Shown piece by piece: positions 28,223 to 39,418 of a stretch of 64,000 bases of DNA. The stretch is taken from the NCBI RefSeq assembly GCF_016756315.1, contig NZ_AP024235.1:4497648-4561647 (forward strand), read 5' to 3'. The translations under genes were made by a program, and so were the position numbers. The stretch comes from Alteromonas sp. KC3. GTDB lineage: Bacteria; Pseudomonadota; Gammaproteobacteria; Enterobacterales; Alteromonadaceae. Every line of letters begins with the position of its first letter. Positions within the stretch are counted from its first letter, which is position 1. Under the pieces are notes generated by a model. The model did not search any database and was not told the DNA's origin. It saw nothing but the letters and a program-made list of their open reading frames with translations.

Positions 28223-29797
28223 ATGGAATACAAACTGACTCTAAAAGAGAAATTAGGCTATGGCGCAGGCGATGCTGCTGCTAACTTAGTTTGGCGAGGT
28301 GCGCTCGCCTACCTAGCTGTATTTTACACAGATACTTTCGGTATTACTGCAGCCGCGGCTGCGATGTTATTTCTTGTGGTAAGACTGTCTGATGGTGTGA
28401 CTGATATCATCATGGGCATGATAGCTGACAGAACCAATACGAAAATGGGAAAATTCAGGCCGTGGATCTTAGGTTCAACCCCATTTTTAGGGCTTTTCAT
28501 GGTGCTCTGTTTTACAACGCCGGACTTTTCCTATGAAGGAAAGCTCATCTACGCCTATCTGACGTATATCGGGCTTACCTTGGCATATACGGTAAACAAT
28601 GTGCCTTACTCTGCATTAATGGGCGTTATGACAAGCGATGATAACGAGCGCACGAGTTTGTCCGGCTATCGGTTTGCTGGTGCTTTTCTAGGTGGATTAC
28701 TTGTAATGGGTTGCTTACCCATGTTGGTAGAGTGGCTAGGGCAAGGACAAAACGCACTAGGGTATCAATACACAATGTGGCTATTTGCTCTATTACTTAT
28801 GCTTTTAATGACGGTTACCGTCGTAACCACCAAAGAGCGCGTAACATTGCAATCTTCGCAATCTTCTGTCACTGCCGACTCAAATAGGCACACCAACACG
28901 TTAGCGCAAGAGCTCAAAGACTTAACAAAACAACTCCCGCTGATACTCATACCTCTTGGTGCCATTACCGCTTTCTTCTATTTTAGAAATTTAATTACTG
29001 GTGGTATTTTCATATTAGCCATGCTGGTTAGCGTATTAGTCGTTAGGCAACTACTCAATAACAAGTCAACAAGACGTAGCCGAACACAACAAGACATTAT
29101 TGATTTGTTATCAAATAAACCCTGGCTCATCCTTTTAGGTATGGGGTTTCTGACTATGATGTTTAACGGTATTAAGTATGGTGTTATTGCCTACTATTTT
29201 AAGTACTACATGAACAGCGAGCTCTTAACGGGATACTTCTTTATCGGCTTACTAGTCGTGTCTATTTTAGGTGCGCTGGCTACACCAAAGCTTGCCAGCC
29301 TTTTCGGTCGAAAACGCTTATTTATTCTTTCACTCGTTGTGAGTAGTTTGCTTACCTGTGCTATCTATTTTGTTCCTCAAGGAAGCGTTATTGGCATATT
29401 TACTTTGGGCTGTAGTGCAGAGTTCTTTGCTGCGATTTTACCCACACTTTTCTTTTCAATGCTTGGAGATTCAGCAGATTACAGCGAATACCGTACAGGT
29501 AGAAGGGCGACAGGTCTTGTTTATTCGGCAGGGTCGTTTGTACAAAAGACTGGTGGCGGTTTTGCCGGGGCACTTGTTTTGCTGGTTTTAGGAAGCTATG
29601 GCTACAATGGCTTAGATGCCTCAACAATCGAACAGACGCTACCAGGCATGCAAGCACTGATGAGCTGGATACCTGCTTGTTTTGGCTTTGCAGGTGCGCT
29701 TCTTATAGGGTTTTACCCGTTAGATGACAAGAAACAGCAGGAAGTTACCGTTGCGTTACGCACTCGACGTAGCGAACAAGCGCCAATAGCGGCATAA
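28223..29797 (+). CDS. GPH-family sugar:cation symporter (MelB-like)
   Basis: 524 residues with about 12 transmembrane helices. The first helix block LGYGAGDAAANLVWRG, the DGVTDIIMGMIADRTNTKMGKFRPWIL loop and a later LGDSADYSEYRTGRRATGLVYSAGSFVQKTGGG block are the classical signatures of the glycoside-pentoside-hexuronide family. There is an extra hydrophilic insert with two hydrophobic helices near residues 195-290, larger than in MelB, so the protein is longer than the usual 450-470. It probably carries the sugar across the inner membrane after TonB import, driven by Na+ or H+. Confidence 0.9.
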   Translation: MEYKLTLKEKLGYGAGDAAANLVWRGALAYLAVFYTDTFGITAAAAAMLFLVVRLSDGVTDIIMGMIADRTNTKMGKFRPWILGSTPFLGLFMVLCFTTPDFSYEGKLIYAYLTYIGLTLAYTVNNVPYSALMGVMTSDDNERTSLSGYRFAGAFLGGLLVMGCLPMLVEWLGQGQNALGYQYTMWLFALLLMLLMTVTVVTTKERVTLQSSQSSVTADSNRHTNTLAQELKDLTKQLPLILIPLGAITAFFYFRNLITGGIFILAMLVSVLVVRQLLNNKSTRRSRTQQDIIDLLSNKPWLILLGMGFLTMMFNGIKYGVIAYYFKYYMNSELLTGYFFIGLLVVSILGALATPKLASLFGRKRLFILSLVVSSLLTCAIYFVPQGSVIGIFTLGCSAEFFAAILPTLFFSMLGDSADYSEYRTGRRATGLVYSAGSFVQKTGGGFAGALVLLVLGSYGYNGLDASTIEQTLPGMQALMSWIPACFGFAGALLIGFYPLDDKKQQEVTVALRTRRSEQAPIAA

Positions 29798-29845
29798 TGC
29801 AGTTAAGCATTATCAAAATAATTAAAACATTGAGGTTTTATCGGC

Positions 29846-30844
29846 GTGGCTACCATTTATCAAGTTGCAGAAAGGGCAGGAGTATCACTATCCACGGTCT
29901 CGCGAGTATTAAACGGTAAGTCGACGGTAAACCCTGCTTTAAAGGCAAAGGTTGATAAGGCGGTTGCAGAGCTCAATTATCGTCCTAATTCAGTTGCCCG
30001 CTCACTAGCGAACAATAGAACAGATAGTATTGGCGTACTTGTACCTGAGTTAAATGCGCCCTTTTTTGGCGACTTAATGCAAGCGGTGGAATCAACTTGT
30101 CGTGCAGCGGATAAGCACGTCATTATTACGGTAGGAAAAAATTGTCTGGCTACCGAGCAAGATGCTGTGGAATTTCTAATAAGCCGAAACTGTGATGCAC
30201 TTATCATGCACGCTGAAGCGCTATCCGATGAATACCTTCTTGAGCTTAACAGTAAAAAGCTCCCCATTGCGTTGGTTAACAGGCAAGTTGAGGGTATTGA
30301 AGAAGCGTGCACTGTTTTAGACAATGAGAAAGGGGGCTATTTGGCCACCCGCCATTTACTGGAACTTGGTCATAAGCATATTGCCTACATTTCAGGCCCG
30401 ACAGATAAAGCGGATGCGATGCAGCGTCTTGAAGGTCATAAACGGGCGCTTAACGAAGCGGGTATTGCAGTAAATTCTCAGCTTATCTATAACGGCGATT
30501 ACCAGGAGGACGGTGGAAAAATCGGATTGTTAGAGCTGTTGGCTCGTGATATGACTTTTTCGGCACTGGTGTGCGCTAATGACTGGATGGCGTCAGGGGC
30601 AATTAGCTGCGCCCGAGATCTTGGCATGAGTCTACCTCACGACTTGTCCATTGTAGGGTTTGACGATGTGGTATTTGCACATCACGTATTTCCTCGTTTG
30701 ACCACAGTGAGTAACCCGGTTGCTGAAATGGCTGAGACCTCTGCCAAATTCATACTAAACAAAGTGTATGGCCAAAAGCATGAAATCAATCGGCTATTTG
30801 AACCGTCACTCGTGCTAAGAGAATCCACTACTAAGTACGAGTAA
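29846..30844 (+). CDS. LacI family transcriptional regulator
   Basis: 332 residues, GTG start. N-terminal helix-turn-helix TIYQVAERAGVSLSTVSRVLNG (residues 3-24), a hinge helix NSVARSLANNRT, then a periplasmic-binding-protein-like sugar domain (DSIGVLVPELNAPFFGDLMQAVE, GFDDVVFAHHVFPRLTTV). Third gene of the glucosidase operon, so it is probably auto-regulated, and it is the natural owner of the three palindromes at 26494-26758. Likely a repressor released by a glucoside or its product. Confidence 0.93.
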   Translation: MATIYQVAERAGVSLSTVSRVLNGKSTVNPALKAKVDKAVAELNYRPNSVARSLANNRTDSIGVLVPELNAPFFGDLMQAVESTCRAADKHVIITVGKNCLATEQDAVEFLISRNCDALIMHAEALSDEYLLELNSKKLPIALVNRQVEGIEEACTVLDNEKGGYLATRHLLELGHKHIAYISGPTDKADAMQRLEGHKRALNEAGIAVNSQLIYNGDYQEDGGKIGLLELLARDMTFSALVCANDWMASGAISCARDLGMSLPHDLSIVGFDDVVFAHHVFPRLTTVSNPVAEMAETSAKFILNKVYGQKHEINRLFEPSLVLRESTTKYE

Positions 30845-30848
30845 AAAC

Positions 30849-30864
30849 TGTTTCATGTGAAACA
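30849..30864. other. parS-like centromere site
   Basis: TGTTTCATGTGAAACA differs from the ParB target consensus TGTTTCACGTGAAACA at a single central base. It lies in the gap after the LacI gene, some 13 kb from the parAB genes and 18 kb from oriC, the distance range usual for chromosomal parS. Read as seen sequence plus family knowledge. It is the only such site I found in the window. Confidence 0.75.
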
Positions 30865-30933
30865 TTATTGTAGACCGTTTGAACGACTATGTAGACGTTA
30901 GCCAGTGACAAACAAGCTCTTAATAGGAAAATG

Positions 30934-31404
30934 ATGCGCACTATTATTTTATATCTTACCTGCATACTCTGGACGGCCAGTGTCTTTGCCAATGATGATG
31001 CTCGCAAAGTAGGTTCAGTAATAGACAACCTTCACCACATGGCAGCTACCGCAAATTTTGATGGATATTTCGATTTGTACAGTGACAATGCTGTGTTTAT
31101 TGGTACAGACGCCTCTGAAGTATGGAGCGTAGATGAGTTTAAAACGTACGCAAAGCCCCACTTTGACAAAGGTACGGGGTGGACTTATCACCCAAGAGAT
31201 AGACACATTTACTTTTCACCAGATAACAATGTGGCGTGGTTTGACGAACTTCTCGACAATGAAAGTTTAGGAGAGACCCGTGGCACTGGCGTGCTTATCA
31301 AGGTTGGCGATACGTGGAAGATAAGTCAGTATCACCTCACAATACCTGTACCTAACAGCATCGCAGATGATGTCGCTGACCTAATTAAACAAGCGAACAA
31401 ATAA
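30934..31404 (+). CDS. SnoaL/NTF2-like exported protein
   Basis: 156 residues from the second of two adjacent ATGs (30931, 30934); AGGA lies 5 bases before the second and only 2 before the first. A signal peptide (RTIILYLTCILWTASVFA) precedes an NTF2/SnoaL-like alpha-beta cone: MAATANFDGYFDLYSDNAVFIGTD, TYAKPHFDKGTGWTYHPRDRHIYF, ISQYHLTIPVPNSI. Members often bind small ligands or serve as hydrolases; no catalytic residues can be named. Separate unit with its own terminator. Confidence 0.8.
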   Translation: MRTIILYLTCILWTASVFANDDARKVGSVIDNLHHMAATANFDGYFDLYSDNAVFIGTDASEVWSVDEFKTYAKPHFDKGTGWTYHPRDRHIYFSPDNNVAWFDELLDNESLGETRGTGVLIKVGDTWKISQYHLTIPVPNSIADDVADLIKQANK

Positions 31405-31407
31405 TAA

Positions 31408-31436
31408 TGCCACCCGCAGGTGGCACTAATTTTTTG
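31408..31436 (+). terminator. Terminator of the SnoaL-like gene
   Basis: TGCCACC-CGCA-GGTGGCA followed by CTAATTTTTT. It faces the convergent OmpA-like gene and may act in both directions. Confidence 0.78.
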
Positions 31437-31448
31437 CTATCAATGCTT

Positions 31449-32090
31449 TTACGTATTTGATTGAGTAAGCGGTTGAATTTCCATTTCAACACGACGGTTC
31501 ATTGAACGGTTTGCAGCACTATTGTTAGGCACTTTAGGTGAGTATTCACCCATGCCGACCGTGGTGATCCGCGTTGGATTTACCGAATAGTTGATCAGTA
31601 GGTTTTTCACAGCCCCTGCACGACGCTCAGACAGCGATTGGTTATATTGCTCAGCACCAGTGTCATCCGTATGCCCTTTAATTAACAGCACAGTCTTCTC
31701 ATAGTTATTGACCACTTTAGCCACATCCTGAAGTACAGGATTAAAATTAGGGCTTATATTAGAACTGTCAGTAGCGAAGGTAATATCACCTGGCATGATA
31801 AGGCGAAGGTTATCGCCTTCACGTACTACTTGAACACCTGTATCAGACAACTCATTGCGAAGCTCTTCTTCCTGTTTGTCCATGTAGTTACCGATCGCAC
31901 CACCGGCAATGGCACCTACGGCAGCTCCCCATGCATAACGGCTTTTATCATGGTCACCAGTCGCTTTACCCAGTATTGCGCCAAGCACAGCACCAATTGC
32001 AGCACCTTTTTGTGTGTTGTTCGGGTTATTTGCGCAACCCGCTACTGTTAGTGAAGCAGCGATTAATCCTACAGCTAGTGTCTTTTTCAT
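31449..32090 (-). CDS. OmpA-family lipoprotein with glycine zipper (YiaD-like)
   Basis: 213 residues. A lipoprotein signal (AASLTVAGC lipobox) is followed by a glycine-zipper membrane segment (GAAIGAVLGAILG, GAAVGAIAGGAIG), then an OmpA peptidoglycan-binding domain: ATDSSNISPNFNPVLQDVA, IKGHTDDTGAEQYNQSLSERRAGAV, and NRRVEMEI. It is an outer-membrane lipoprotein that links the envelope to peptidoglycan. Single gene between convergent and intergenic regions. Confidence 0.92.
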   Translation of the reverse strand: MKKTLAVGLIAASLTVAGCANNPNNTQKGAAIGAVLGAILGKATGDHDKSRYAWGAAVGAIAGGAIGNYMDKQEEELRNELSDTGVQVVREGDNLRLIMPGDITFATDSSNISPNFNPVLQDVAKVVNNYEKTVLLIKGHTDDTGAEQYNQSLSERRAGAVKNLLINYSVNPTRITTVGMGEYSPKVPNNSAANRSMNRRVEMEIQPLTQSNT

Positions 32091-32489
32091 AACGTCCTCT
32101 TATCTCGTAAAACGAGCCACATGCGTTGAAGTTAAAGATATGTGGTATTTAATTTCAAACACAATTCAAAACTTTTTGTAATTTTCATTACGGTTATTGG
32201 ATAGTACAGCAAAATACATTCCAGAGATTACAACGACTACATTTGCCTGATTGAATAGTCGAGATATCTCCTTGTAAAAGAAGATACACGTTCGCCTTTA
32301 AGTGTGGACTAGGCAACATCGCTGTTGTTTGTGTTTACTCTACTATGAGAAACCTGAATACAGGGTTAACAAAAATACGTACAACTCCGTCATTGCCACT
32401 CAGTAATAAAAGCGTTGTGAGTGTAAATGCTACAAAGTCAACGAGACAACGTGTATCTTTTTACCGACATCAAAGTACTATTGAGCTCA
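32091..32489. other. Intergenic region without a gene
   Basis: About 400 bp between the OmpA lipoprotein start and the HD-GYP end. Only short frames on either strand, with moderately AT-rich sequence. It must hold the promoter of the lipoprotein gene. No hairpin or repeat stood out. Confidence 0.5.
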
Positions 32490-33683
32490 TCACACAGACA
32501 CAGAACGTTCAAAGAACGCATTGATGTCGATATTGTAATCTGATGCGGTTATTGCCTTAGAAATAGTCAAAGATTTATCGGTACTTAGGTCAATATCTTT
32601 TGGCGTTAAGTAGTGGCCTTGCTTAACTGAGTAAAATACCTTTACCTCAGGGGTAAGTGGCGAGTCGTTTTGATGCATGACCATGGCGAGTCGCTCGTTT
32701 GAAAGCAGTACTAAACTGCCTACTGGATAGATACCTAAACACTTAATAAATTGCTGTACGAGATACATATCAAGACGAGTAGGGGCTTCACTCATCAAAA
32801 TAGAAAAAGCTTTTTGGCTCGACATTCCTGATTTGTAAACTCTATCCGCGGTCAACGCGTCGTACATATCAGCAATAGCCAGCATTCTTCCAGCCATGCT
32901 TATTTCATCGCCTTTCTTTCCTTGAGGGTAGCCAAGACCATCTAGCCGCTCATGATGCTCAGCAACAGCTTGAATAAGGTGTGGTTGGATATCTGTCTCA
33001 AGTAAATGGTCGACGCCATGCTGAACGTGCCCTTTCATGATGTCCATTTCTTCATCGGTTAGTCGACCGGGTTTATGCAATATCTCGTCAGGAATCATTA
33101 TTTTGCCAAGATCATGAAGAAATCCCGCATAGGATAGTTCATTGACCTCGTTATCTGTCATCCCTAAGTGTTTGGCAAAGTTAGCCAATAAAATAGCGAC
33201 GTTTAATGAGTGCTCTAGCAAATAATCGTCTTTTTCGCGTATTTTCGTTAAACACAACAGCGCATCAGGATTGCGTTCAACCGATTCAACCAGTTTGCTT
33301 GAGAACGCCTTTGGAATGCTTCCATCAAAGGGCATTTCTTTTTGAAGATTCGTTTGAAGCGCATGTTGAATGGCCTTGCCCTGTTCATGCAATTTAACAG
33401 CACGTGCCAATTCGCTATCAAAACTCACCGGTTTGCTTGCGCCCTGTTTTACCGCGCTAGGTGACGCAACAGCACCAATACTGCTATCTGCATTGCTATT
33501 TGCATTAAATGCTTTATCAGTATCGATAACTAAGGTTTTTACACCGCGCTTTTTTAATGTACTGATAATCGCGTCAGACGTTACCCGCCCCTGATTCGTT
33601 ATCGATAGCTTGCCTTTCTGTTCTACAATTTGATGAACATACATACCTGGCTTTAGCTGATCTATTGTGATTTTCTGTAACAT
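32490..33683 (-). CDS. HD-GYP domain c-di-GMP phosphodiesterase
   Basis: 397 residues. N-terminal DUF3391 (KITIDQLKPGMYVHQIVEQ), then an HD-GYP domain: LEHSLNVAILLANFAKH, FLHDLGKIMIPDEILHKPGRLT (HD dyad), AEHHERLDGLGYPQG (HERLDGxGYP signature), and IADMYDALTADRVYKSG. HD-GYP enzymes hydrolyse cyclic di-GMP and so promote motility over biofilm. No signal or membrane segment, so soluble. The active-site residues look complete. Confidence 0.95.
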   Translation of the reverse strand: MLQKITIDQLKPGMYVHQIVEQKGKLSITNQGRVTSDAIISTLKKRGVKTLVIDTDKAFNANSNADSSIGAVASPSAVKQGASKPVSFDSELARAVKLHEQGKAIQHALQTNLQKEMPFDGSIPKAFSSKLVESVERNPDALLCLTKIREKDDYLLEHSLNVAILLANFAKHLGMTDNEVNELSYAGFLHDLGKIMIPDEILHKPGRLTDEEMDIMKGHVQHGVDHLLETDIQPHLIQAVAEHHERLDGLGYPQGKKGDEISMAGRMLAIADMYDALTADRVYKSGMSSQKAFSILMSEAPTRLDMYLVQQFIKCLGIYPVGSLVLLSNERLAMVMHQNDSPLTPEVKVFYSVKQGHYLTPKDIDLSTDKSLTISKAITASDYNIDINAFFERSVSV

Positions 33684-33746
33684 ACTGCGGTTTACTTAAT
33701 CGTTATATCAATAAGAAAGGCACGCCTAGCGGCGCTTTTCGTCGCG

Positions 33747-34103
33747 TTAATACGTTAGTTCTGTAAGTATAGTGTGTAAATCAGGTCGCCATCCGAATTT
33801 CTGCATACTTATACGATTGTTTTTAACAATGACGCCTTCGATTAACAATCGCTCTCGCTGCTCGTGGGCTTTATCTGAACCAGAAGGAAATGCTATTTTA
33901 CCATCAGCACGTACTACGCGATGCCAATTGTGCTCGCCTTTTAATTCTTGTAAGCACTTTCCTATAAGCCTTGCCCTGCCGGGTAAGCCACTTAAATCAG
34001 CAAGCTGTCCGTAACTTACCACTACACCACGTGGAACAACGCGTAATGTTTTTTCAACGCGTTGGTATACGTCTGGATTGACCATAGGTATCATTACCTT
34101 CAT
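33747..34103 (-). CDS. MGMT-like alkyltransferase-like protein (ATL)
   Basis: 118 residues, the size of ATL proteins. It has the helix-turn-helix and DNA-binding wing of O6-alkylguanine transferases (PRGVVVSYGQLADLSGLPGRARLIGKCL). In place of the PCHRV active site it reads NWHRVV, so the reactive cysteine is a tryptophan. ATL proteins bind O6-alkylguanine without repairing it and hand it to nucleotide excision repair. It is divergent from the DTW-domain gene over about 24 bp. Confidence 0.88.
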   Translation of the reverse strand: MKVMIPMVNPDVYQRVEKTLRVVPRGVVVSYGQLADLSGLPGRARLIGKCLQELKGEHNWHRVVRADGKIAFPSGSDKAHEQRERLLIEGVIVKNNRISMQKFGWRPDLHTILTELTY

Positions 34104-34126
34104 GTGAACGACATTAAGAATAGGAC

Positions 34127-34714
34127 ATGCGCGAATTCTGCCCCCATTGTCACTATCCCAAAAAAACTTGCCTTTGTGAGCATATTCGCATTATTCAAAC
34201 CGCTTTACAGGTGATTATTATTCAGCACCCAAAAGAAGCGACGCATGCCAAAAACACCGCAAAGCTGGTAGCCTTGAGTATACCATCCACTCGCATTATT
34301 CATGCTAACGATAGTCAAGCCATGCATGCATTAGCCACATCATGCGATGCCGCTTCTACGTTGTTGGTTTATCCCAGTGAAACCAGTCAATCTATAGAGG
34401 CACTATCAAAAGTTGATAGAAAAGAAATAGGTACCATCGTATTGATTGATGGTAGTTGGAAACAGGCATTTGGCATAGTAAAGCAGAATCCTTGGTTACA
34501 AGCATTACGTGCGGTTCACTTTTCCAATGCTCCGTACTCAGACTATGTCATTAGGCACACATCGTTAGCTCATGCGCTTTCTACACTTGAAGCAACGGCC
34601 TATAGCTTGTCGGTGTTGGAACAAAAAGACCTGTCTGCGCTCCATGCACTCCAGCACGCAATGCAGAGTAAATGGCAAGCACCTAAAGCACATTTAAGGG
34701 AACCCCAGAAATAG
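34127..34714 (+). CDS. DTW-domain tRNA-uridine aminocarboxypropyltransferase
   Basis: 195 residues. The Cys-rich start (CPHCHYPKKTCLC) and the later IVLIDGSWKQA motif, corresponding to the DTW signature, plus the SNAPYSDYVIR region define the DTWD family, whose bacterial members (TapT type) add an aminocarboxypropyl group from SAM to uridine in tRNA (acp3U). Here the DTW motif is DGSW, a common variant. Single gene. Family assignment firm, exact tRNA site inferred. Confidence 0.85.
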   Translation: MREFCPHCHYPKKTCLCEHIRIIQTALQVIIIQHPKEATHAKNTAKLVALSIPSTRIIHANDSQAMHALATSCDAASTLLVYPSETSQSIEALSKVDRKEIGTIVLIDGSWKQAFGIVKQNPWLQALRAVHFSNAPYSDYVIRHTSLAHALSTLEATAYSLSVLEQKDLSALHALQHAMQSKWQAPKAHLREPQK

Positions 34715-34750
34715 TGCTATTGGCGTCACATACAGGCCTATAGAGTAACG

Positions 34751-35347
34751 CTATTGCATTGCAATAAAGCCTTGTTGCTCTTTTACCAAGCCAATCCAAT
34801 TTCGAATAGCAGGGTATGCTGATAAGTCGAAGCCCCCCTCATGCGCTACATGGGTATAAGCAAATAGCGAAATGTCAGCAAGACTTAACGTATCACCAAT
34901 GAGGAAAGGCGTTTGTTTAAGTTGCTTTTCCATGACTTCCAACGCTCGATAGCCGCCTGCTTGCTTTGACTCAAATTCGGCGCGTTTATCATCGGGCAGA
35001 CCAAGATATAAATTGATGTACCGTGCTACCGCGATATAAGGTTCATGGCTGTACTGCTCAAAGAACTGCCATTGTAGTACTTGGGCATAGGTATAGGGCG
35101 TAGAAGGCAACAGCGGCGTATTGGAGGCCAAATAATGCATGATTGCATTGGACTCTGATAACACACGGCCGTCATCAAGTTCAAGAATAGGGATCTTTCC
35201 GTTGGGTGACTTTTCTAAGAACGCGGAAGTGCGTGTTTCACCTTTGAGAATATCTACGTCAACCCATTCACAGCCTTTACCTAACAGGGATAGCAATAAT
35301 TCGAGTTTGTAGCAGTTGCCTGACCGCTTATCTCCATAAATTCTCAC
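34751..35347 (-). CDS. Glutathione S-transferase family protein
   Basis: 198 residues. N-terminal thioredoxin-like domain with an SGNCYKLELLLSLLG start (Ser for GSH activation) and SPNGKIPILELDDGRVLSESNAIMHYLA (cis-Pro and the E-S GSH-binding pair), then an alpha-helical C-terminal domain ending FLIGDTLSLADISLFAY. Likely detoxifies electrophiles. Substrate unknown. Confidence 0.93.
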   Translation of the reverse strand: MRIYGDKRSGNCYKLELLLSLLGKGCEWVDVDILKGETRTSAFLEKSPNGKIPILELDDGRVLSESNAIMHYLASNTPLLPSTPYTYAQVLQWQFFEQYSHEPYIAVARYINLYLGLPDDKRAEFESKQAGGYRALEVMEKQLKQTPFLIGDTLSLADISLFAYTHVAHEGGFDLSAYPAIRNWIGLVKEQQGFIAMQ

Positions 35348-35429
35348 GTAAAAAATCTCATTAATTAAATTTTGAATTTTATAGTAGAGAAGATTTGGTT
35401 GATTTTAAAGCAGTATAAAAGGTGCGAGT

Positions 35430-36413
35430 TTAATAGTAAGTGAGATGAATTAACCACTCAGTCAACAACAGTACCAGCCAGGAAACGGGGATCAAGGTGA
35501 TGCACGCCGCTATTCTGGCTTTGTCTCGAGGAGAAAATGCTCTGAATCGATAACTCGATAGTGTCTCTTTCTCACTTTCCATTTGCTCGATATTTTTTCC
35601 AAAACCACTTCCGTTATCAAGTGCACACTGCCTTATACCTTCTGCAATGTCATTTTCTAGTTCATTAAGCAGTTTATTTTGTTCACTTTCTAGAGAACGT
35701 CTAAGTTTAATAACGGGTAAAAAAAGGAATATTAGGACTGTAGCGGTAAACGACGATACAACTAACACATCAATGATGGGAATATCTTTTTTGAGCCAGA
35801 AAATGGGGAAAATAGCGAGGGCACCAACGGCAAAAATGCTATTTGTAGTCCCTAAGCTGAGGATGGCTGTCAGTGAATTAAGCCTATCGCTATTCGCCTC
35901 AATAGAAGGCATAACGTTGTTTTTCAGATAATTGATGTTGGACGACATTTGGAATAAAAACAACAACGCGATAAACCAAAAAGGCACAGCTGTTGCGGTT
36001 AGCATGAGTACGTGCAACTCTTGCTTTACGGAGATTAACCCTTCAAACACACAGTACACCACTGTGATCATAATGGATAAAATCATTGCGTTGAAAATTT
36101 GGTGTTTAAAATGAGAGGTGAGTTTGTCGCGATGTGACGTAAAGTGACTCAGCCTATTTGCTCTCACCAACAGCGATACTAGCGTACTTGCAACATTTTG
36201 CTGCATCAGTCGTAATGCAAACCAAAAGTAACCGGTAAGTGCAGACATCCCGATAGCTGAGTTAAAGTCGCGTTGCGCTCTGATATCACCAGCGGCGGGC
36301 CAGTCAAGTGCGCCAGTTAAAAAATGAATCATCAAGAGTACTAACGAAGTAAGCAAGGGAAAGAGTCCAGCGGATGACCCTCTATCTGTATTTGAATAAG
36401 AACTAAACTTCAT
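35430..36413 (-). CDS. Unknown multi-pass membrane protein
   Basis: 327 residues with about six or seven hydrophobic segments (roughly residues 16-37, 52-68, 106-130, 133-155, 190-208, 214-236 and 300-322) separated by short loops. A soluble charged loop (about 237-298) contains NKLLNELENDIAEGIRQCALDNG. I do not recognise a family or motif. The gene stands alone between GST and the atp terminator, on minus. Confidence 0.65.
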   Translation of the reverse strand: MKFSSYSNTDRGSSAGLFPLLTSLVLLMIHFLTGALDWPAAGDIRAQRDFNSAIGMSALTGYFWFALRLMQQNVASTLVSLLVRANRLSHFTSHRDKLTSHFKHQIFNAMILSIMITVVYCVFEGLISVKQELHVLMLTATAVPFWFIALLFLFQMSSNINYLKNNVMPSIEANSDRLNSLTAILSLGTTNSIFAVGALAIFPIFWLKKDIPIIDVLVVSSFTATVLIFLFLPVIKLRRSLESEQNKLLNELENDIAEGIRQCALDNGSGFGKNIEQMESEKETLSSYRFRAFSPRDKARIAACITLIPVSWLVLLLTEWLIHLTYY

Positions 36414-36561
36414 TATTAATCTTTACGTAGTTTGCTGCTTGTATCTGAACCCTACAGCCAAATCTGTGCTAAAAACCCACTAACCATAAGTCATTAGCAT
36501 GTCATATAGCAATAGAAATAAGCGTAACAAACTATGAATGCCTACTTTTCAAACGACCAAC

Positions 36562-36588
36562 AAAAAACCCGCCAAAAGGCGGGTTTTT
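36562..36588 (-). terminator. Terminator of the atp operon
   Basis: AACCCGCC-AAAA-GGCGGGTT with A and T tracts on both sides, 19 bp after the atpC stop. On the minus strand it is followed by a T-run. Confidence 0.88.
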
Positions 36589-36606
36589 ATAATAATAGCT
36601 GCTCGC

Positions 36607-37020
36607 TTATTTGCGTAACTTCTGAATAAGGCGAAGTTGTGCAATTGCCTCTGCCAGCTCATGAGCGGCTTCAGCGTAATTAAAGTCAGCGCCTGGGTTG
36701 GCGATGTGCTCTTCTGCACGTCGTTTGGCTTCTTGTGCCGCCTGCTCGTCAAGATCTTCAGCTCGAACCGCAGTGTCAGCTAGAACGGTGACATTGCCAG
36801 GTTGTACTTCTAGTACACCACCAGCAACATAGATTACTTCTTCTTCACCGTGCTGTTTAACCAAACGCACCATACCAGGTTTAATAGCAGAGATAAGTGG
36901 CGCGTGCCCTGGGTGAATACCCAGCTCACCTTCGCTACCTGTCACTTGAATCGTTTCAACAAGTCCAGAGAAAATTTGTTTCTCTGCGCTTACTACGTCC
37001 AAATGTACTGTCATTGCCAT
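36607..37020 (-). CDS. atpC: ATP synthase F1 epsilon subunit
   Basis: 137 residues. N-terminal beta domain ([41 protein letters not shown]) and C-terminal helical hairpin ([18 protein letters not shown], then [16 protein letters not shown]). Part of the rotor stalk; the hairpin can inhibit ATP hydrolysis. Last gene of the operon, 60 bp after atpD. Confidence 0.97.
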   Translation of the reverse strand: MAMTVHLDVVSAEKQIFSGLVETIQVTGSEGELGIHPGHAPLISAIKPGMVRLVKQHGEEEVIYVAGGVLEVQPGNVTVLADTAVRAEDLDEQAAQEAKRRAEEHIANPGADFNYAEAAHELAEAIAQLRLIQKLRK

Positions 37021-37080
37021 GTGAACCTCCTGATTAGGTACGTTAGCACTGTATGGGGCTAGCTATCGCTAGCCTCACCA

Positions 37081-38478
<1,398 letters not shown>

Positions 38479-38499
38479 TTATCTCTTTTAAACCTTTGC

Positions 38500-39360
38500 C
38501 TACACCGCTGCGGCACCGCCAACAATCTCACTAATTTCTTGAGTGATTGCGGCTTGACGCGCTTTGTTATATACCAGTTGTAACTCATCAATAAGGTTAC
38601 CGGCATTGTCGGTTGCTGCCTTCATGGCAACCATTCGCGCAGCTTGTTCTGACGCTGCGTTTTCTACAACACCCTGATACACCTGAGACTCAATGTAACG
38701 AACCATTAGTGCTTCCAAAATCTCTTTTGGATCTGGCTCGTAGATGTAGTCCCAACGATGTTGATATTCTTCGTCTTGTGACTTTGGCAAAGGCAATAAC
38801 TGATTGATCACAGGTTTCTGTGTCATGGTGTTAACGAAGTCATTGAATACCAAGAATACTCGGTCTAATTTTCCTTCGTCGTACGCTTTAAGCATAACGC
38901 GCACAACACCTACTACATCACTTACTGACGGCTTGTCACCCAAACCAGATTCAGCGGCCAACAATGTGCCACCAAAACGGTTGAAGAAACTGCACGCCTT
39001 AGAACCTAATGCAGCAAAATCTACTTCTACACCCTGGTCGCGCCATTTCTTCACGTCCTGAGTTACAAGCTTAAATTCGTTGGTGTTTAAACCACCACAT
39101 AAGCCTCGGTCAGTAGAAATCACAATATAACCAACACGCTTGACTTCACGCTCTTCCAAATAAGGATGGCGATACTCAAGGTTACCGTTAGCAATGTGAC
39201 CAATCACTTTTAGCATGTTTTGTGCGTATGGGCGGCCAGAGGCCATGCGTTCCTGCGCCTTTTTCATTTTAGACGCAGCAACCATTTCCATCGCACTGGT
39301 AATTTTTTGAGTATTCTTGATACTCCCAATCTTACCTTTAATCTCTTTACCGCTGGCCAT
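38500..39360 (-). CDS. atpG: ATP synthase F1 gamma subunit
   Basis: 286 residues. N-terminal helix ([32 protein letters not shown]) and C-terminal helix ([38 protein letters not shown]) that form the rotating central coiled coil. Gap to atpD is 33 bp. Confidence 0.98.
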   Translation of the reverse strand: MASGKEIKGKIGSIKNTQKITSAMEMVAASKMKKAQERMASGRPYAQNMLKVIGHIANGNLEYRHPYLEEREVKRVGYIVISTDRGLCGGLNTNEFKLVTQDVKKWRDQGVEVDFAALGSKACSFFNRFGGTLLAAESGLGDKPSVSDVVGVVRVMLKAYDEGKLDRVFLVFNDFVNTMTQKPVINQLLPLPKSQDEEYQHRWDYIYEPDPKEILEALMVRYIESQVYQGVVENAASEQAARMVAMKAATDNAGNLIDELQLVYNKARQAAITQEISEIVGGAAAV

Positions 39361-39418
39361 GACTATCTCTCCGATTACTCAACGAAATGTGCTGGTGGTT
39401 AAACACCAGCACCATTGA

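Noticed and set aside
34022..34036. ACCACGTGGAACA as a parS variant
   Set aside because: Inside the ATL coding region, left arm does not match, no palindrome of full length.
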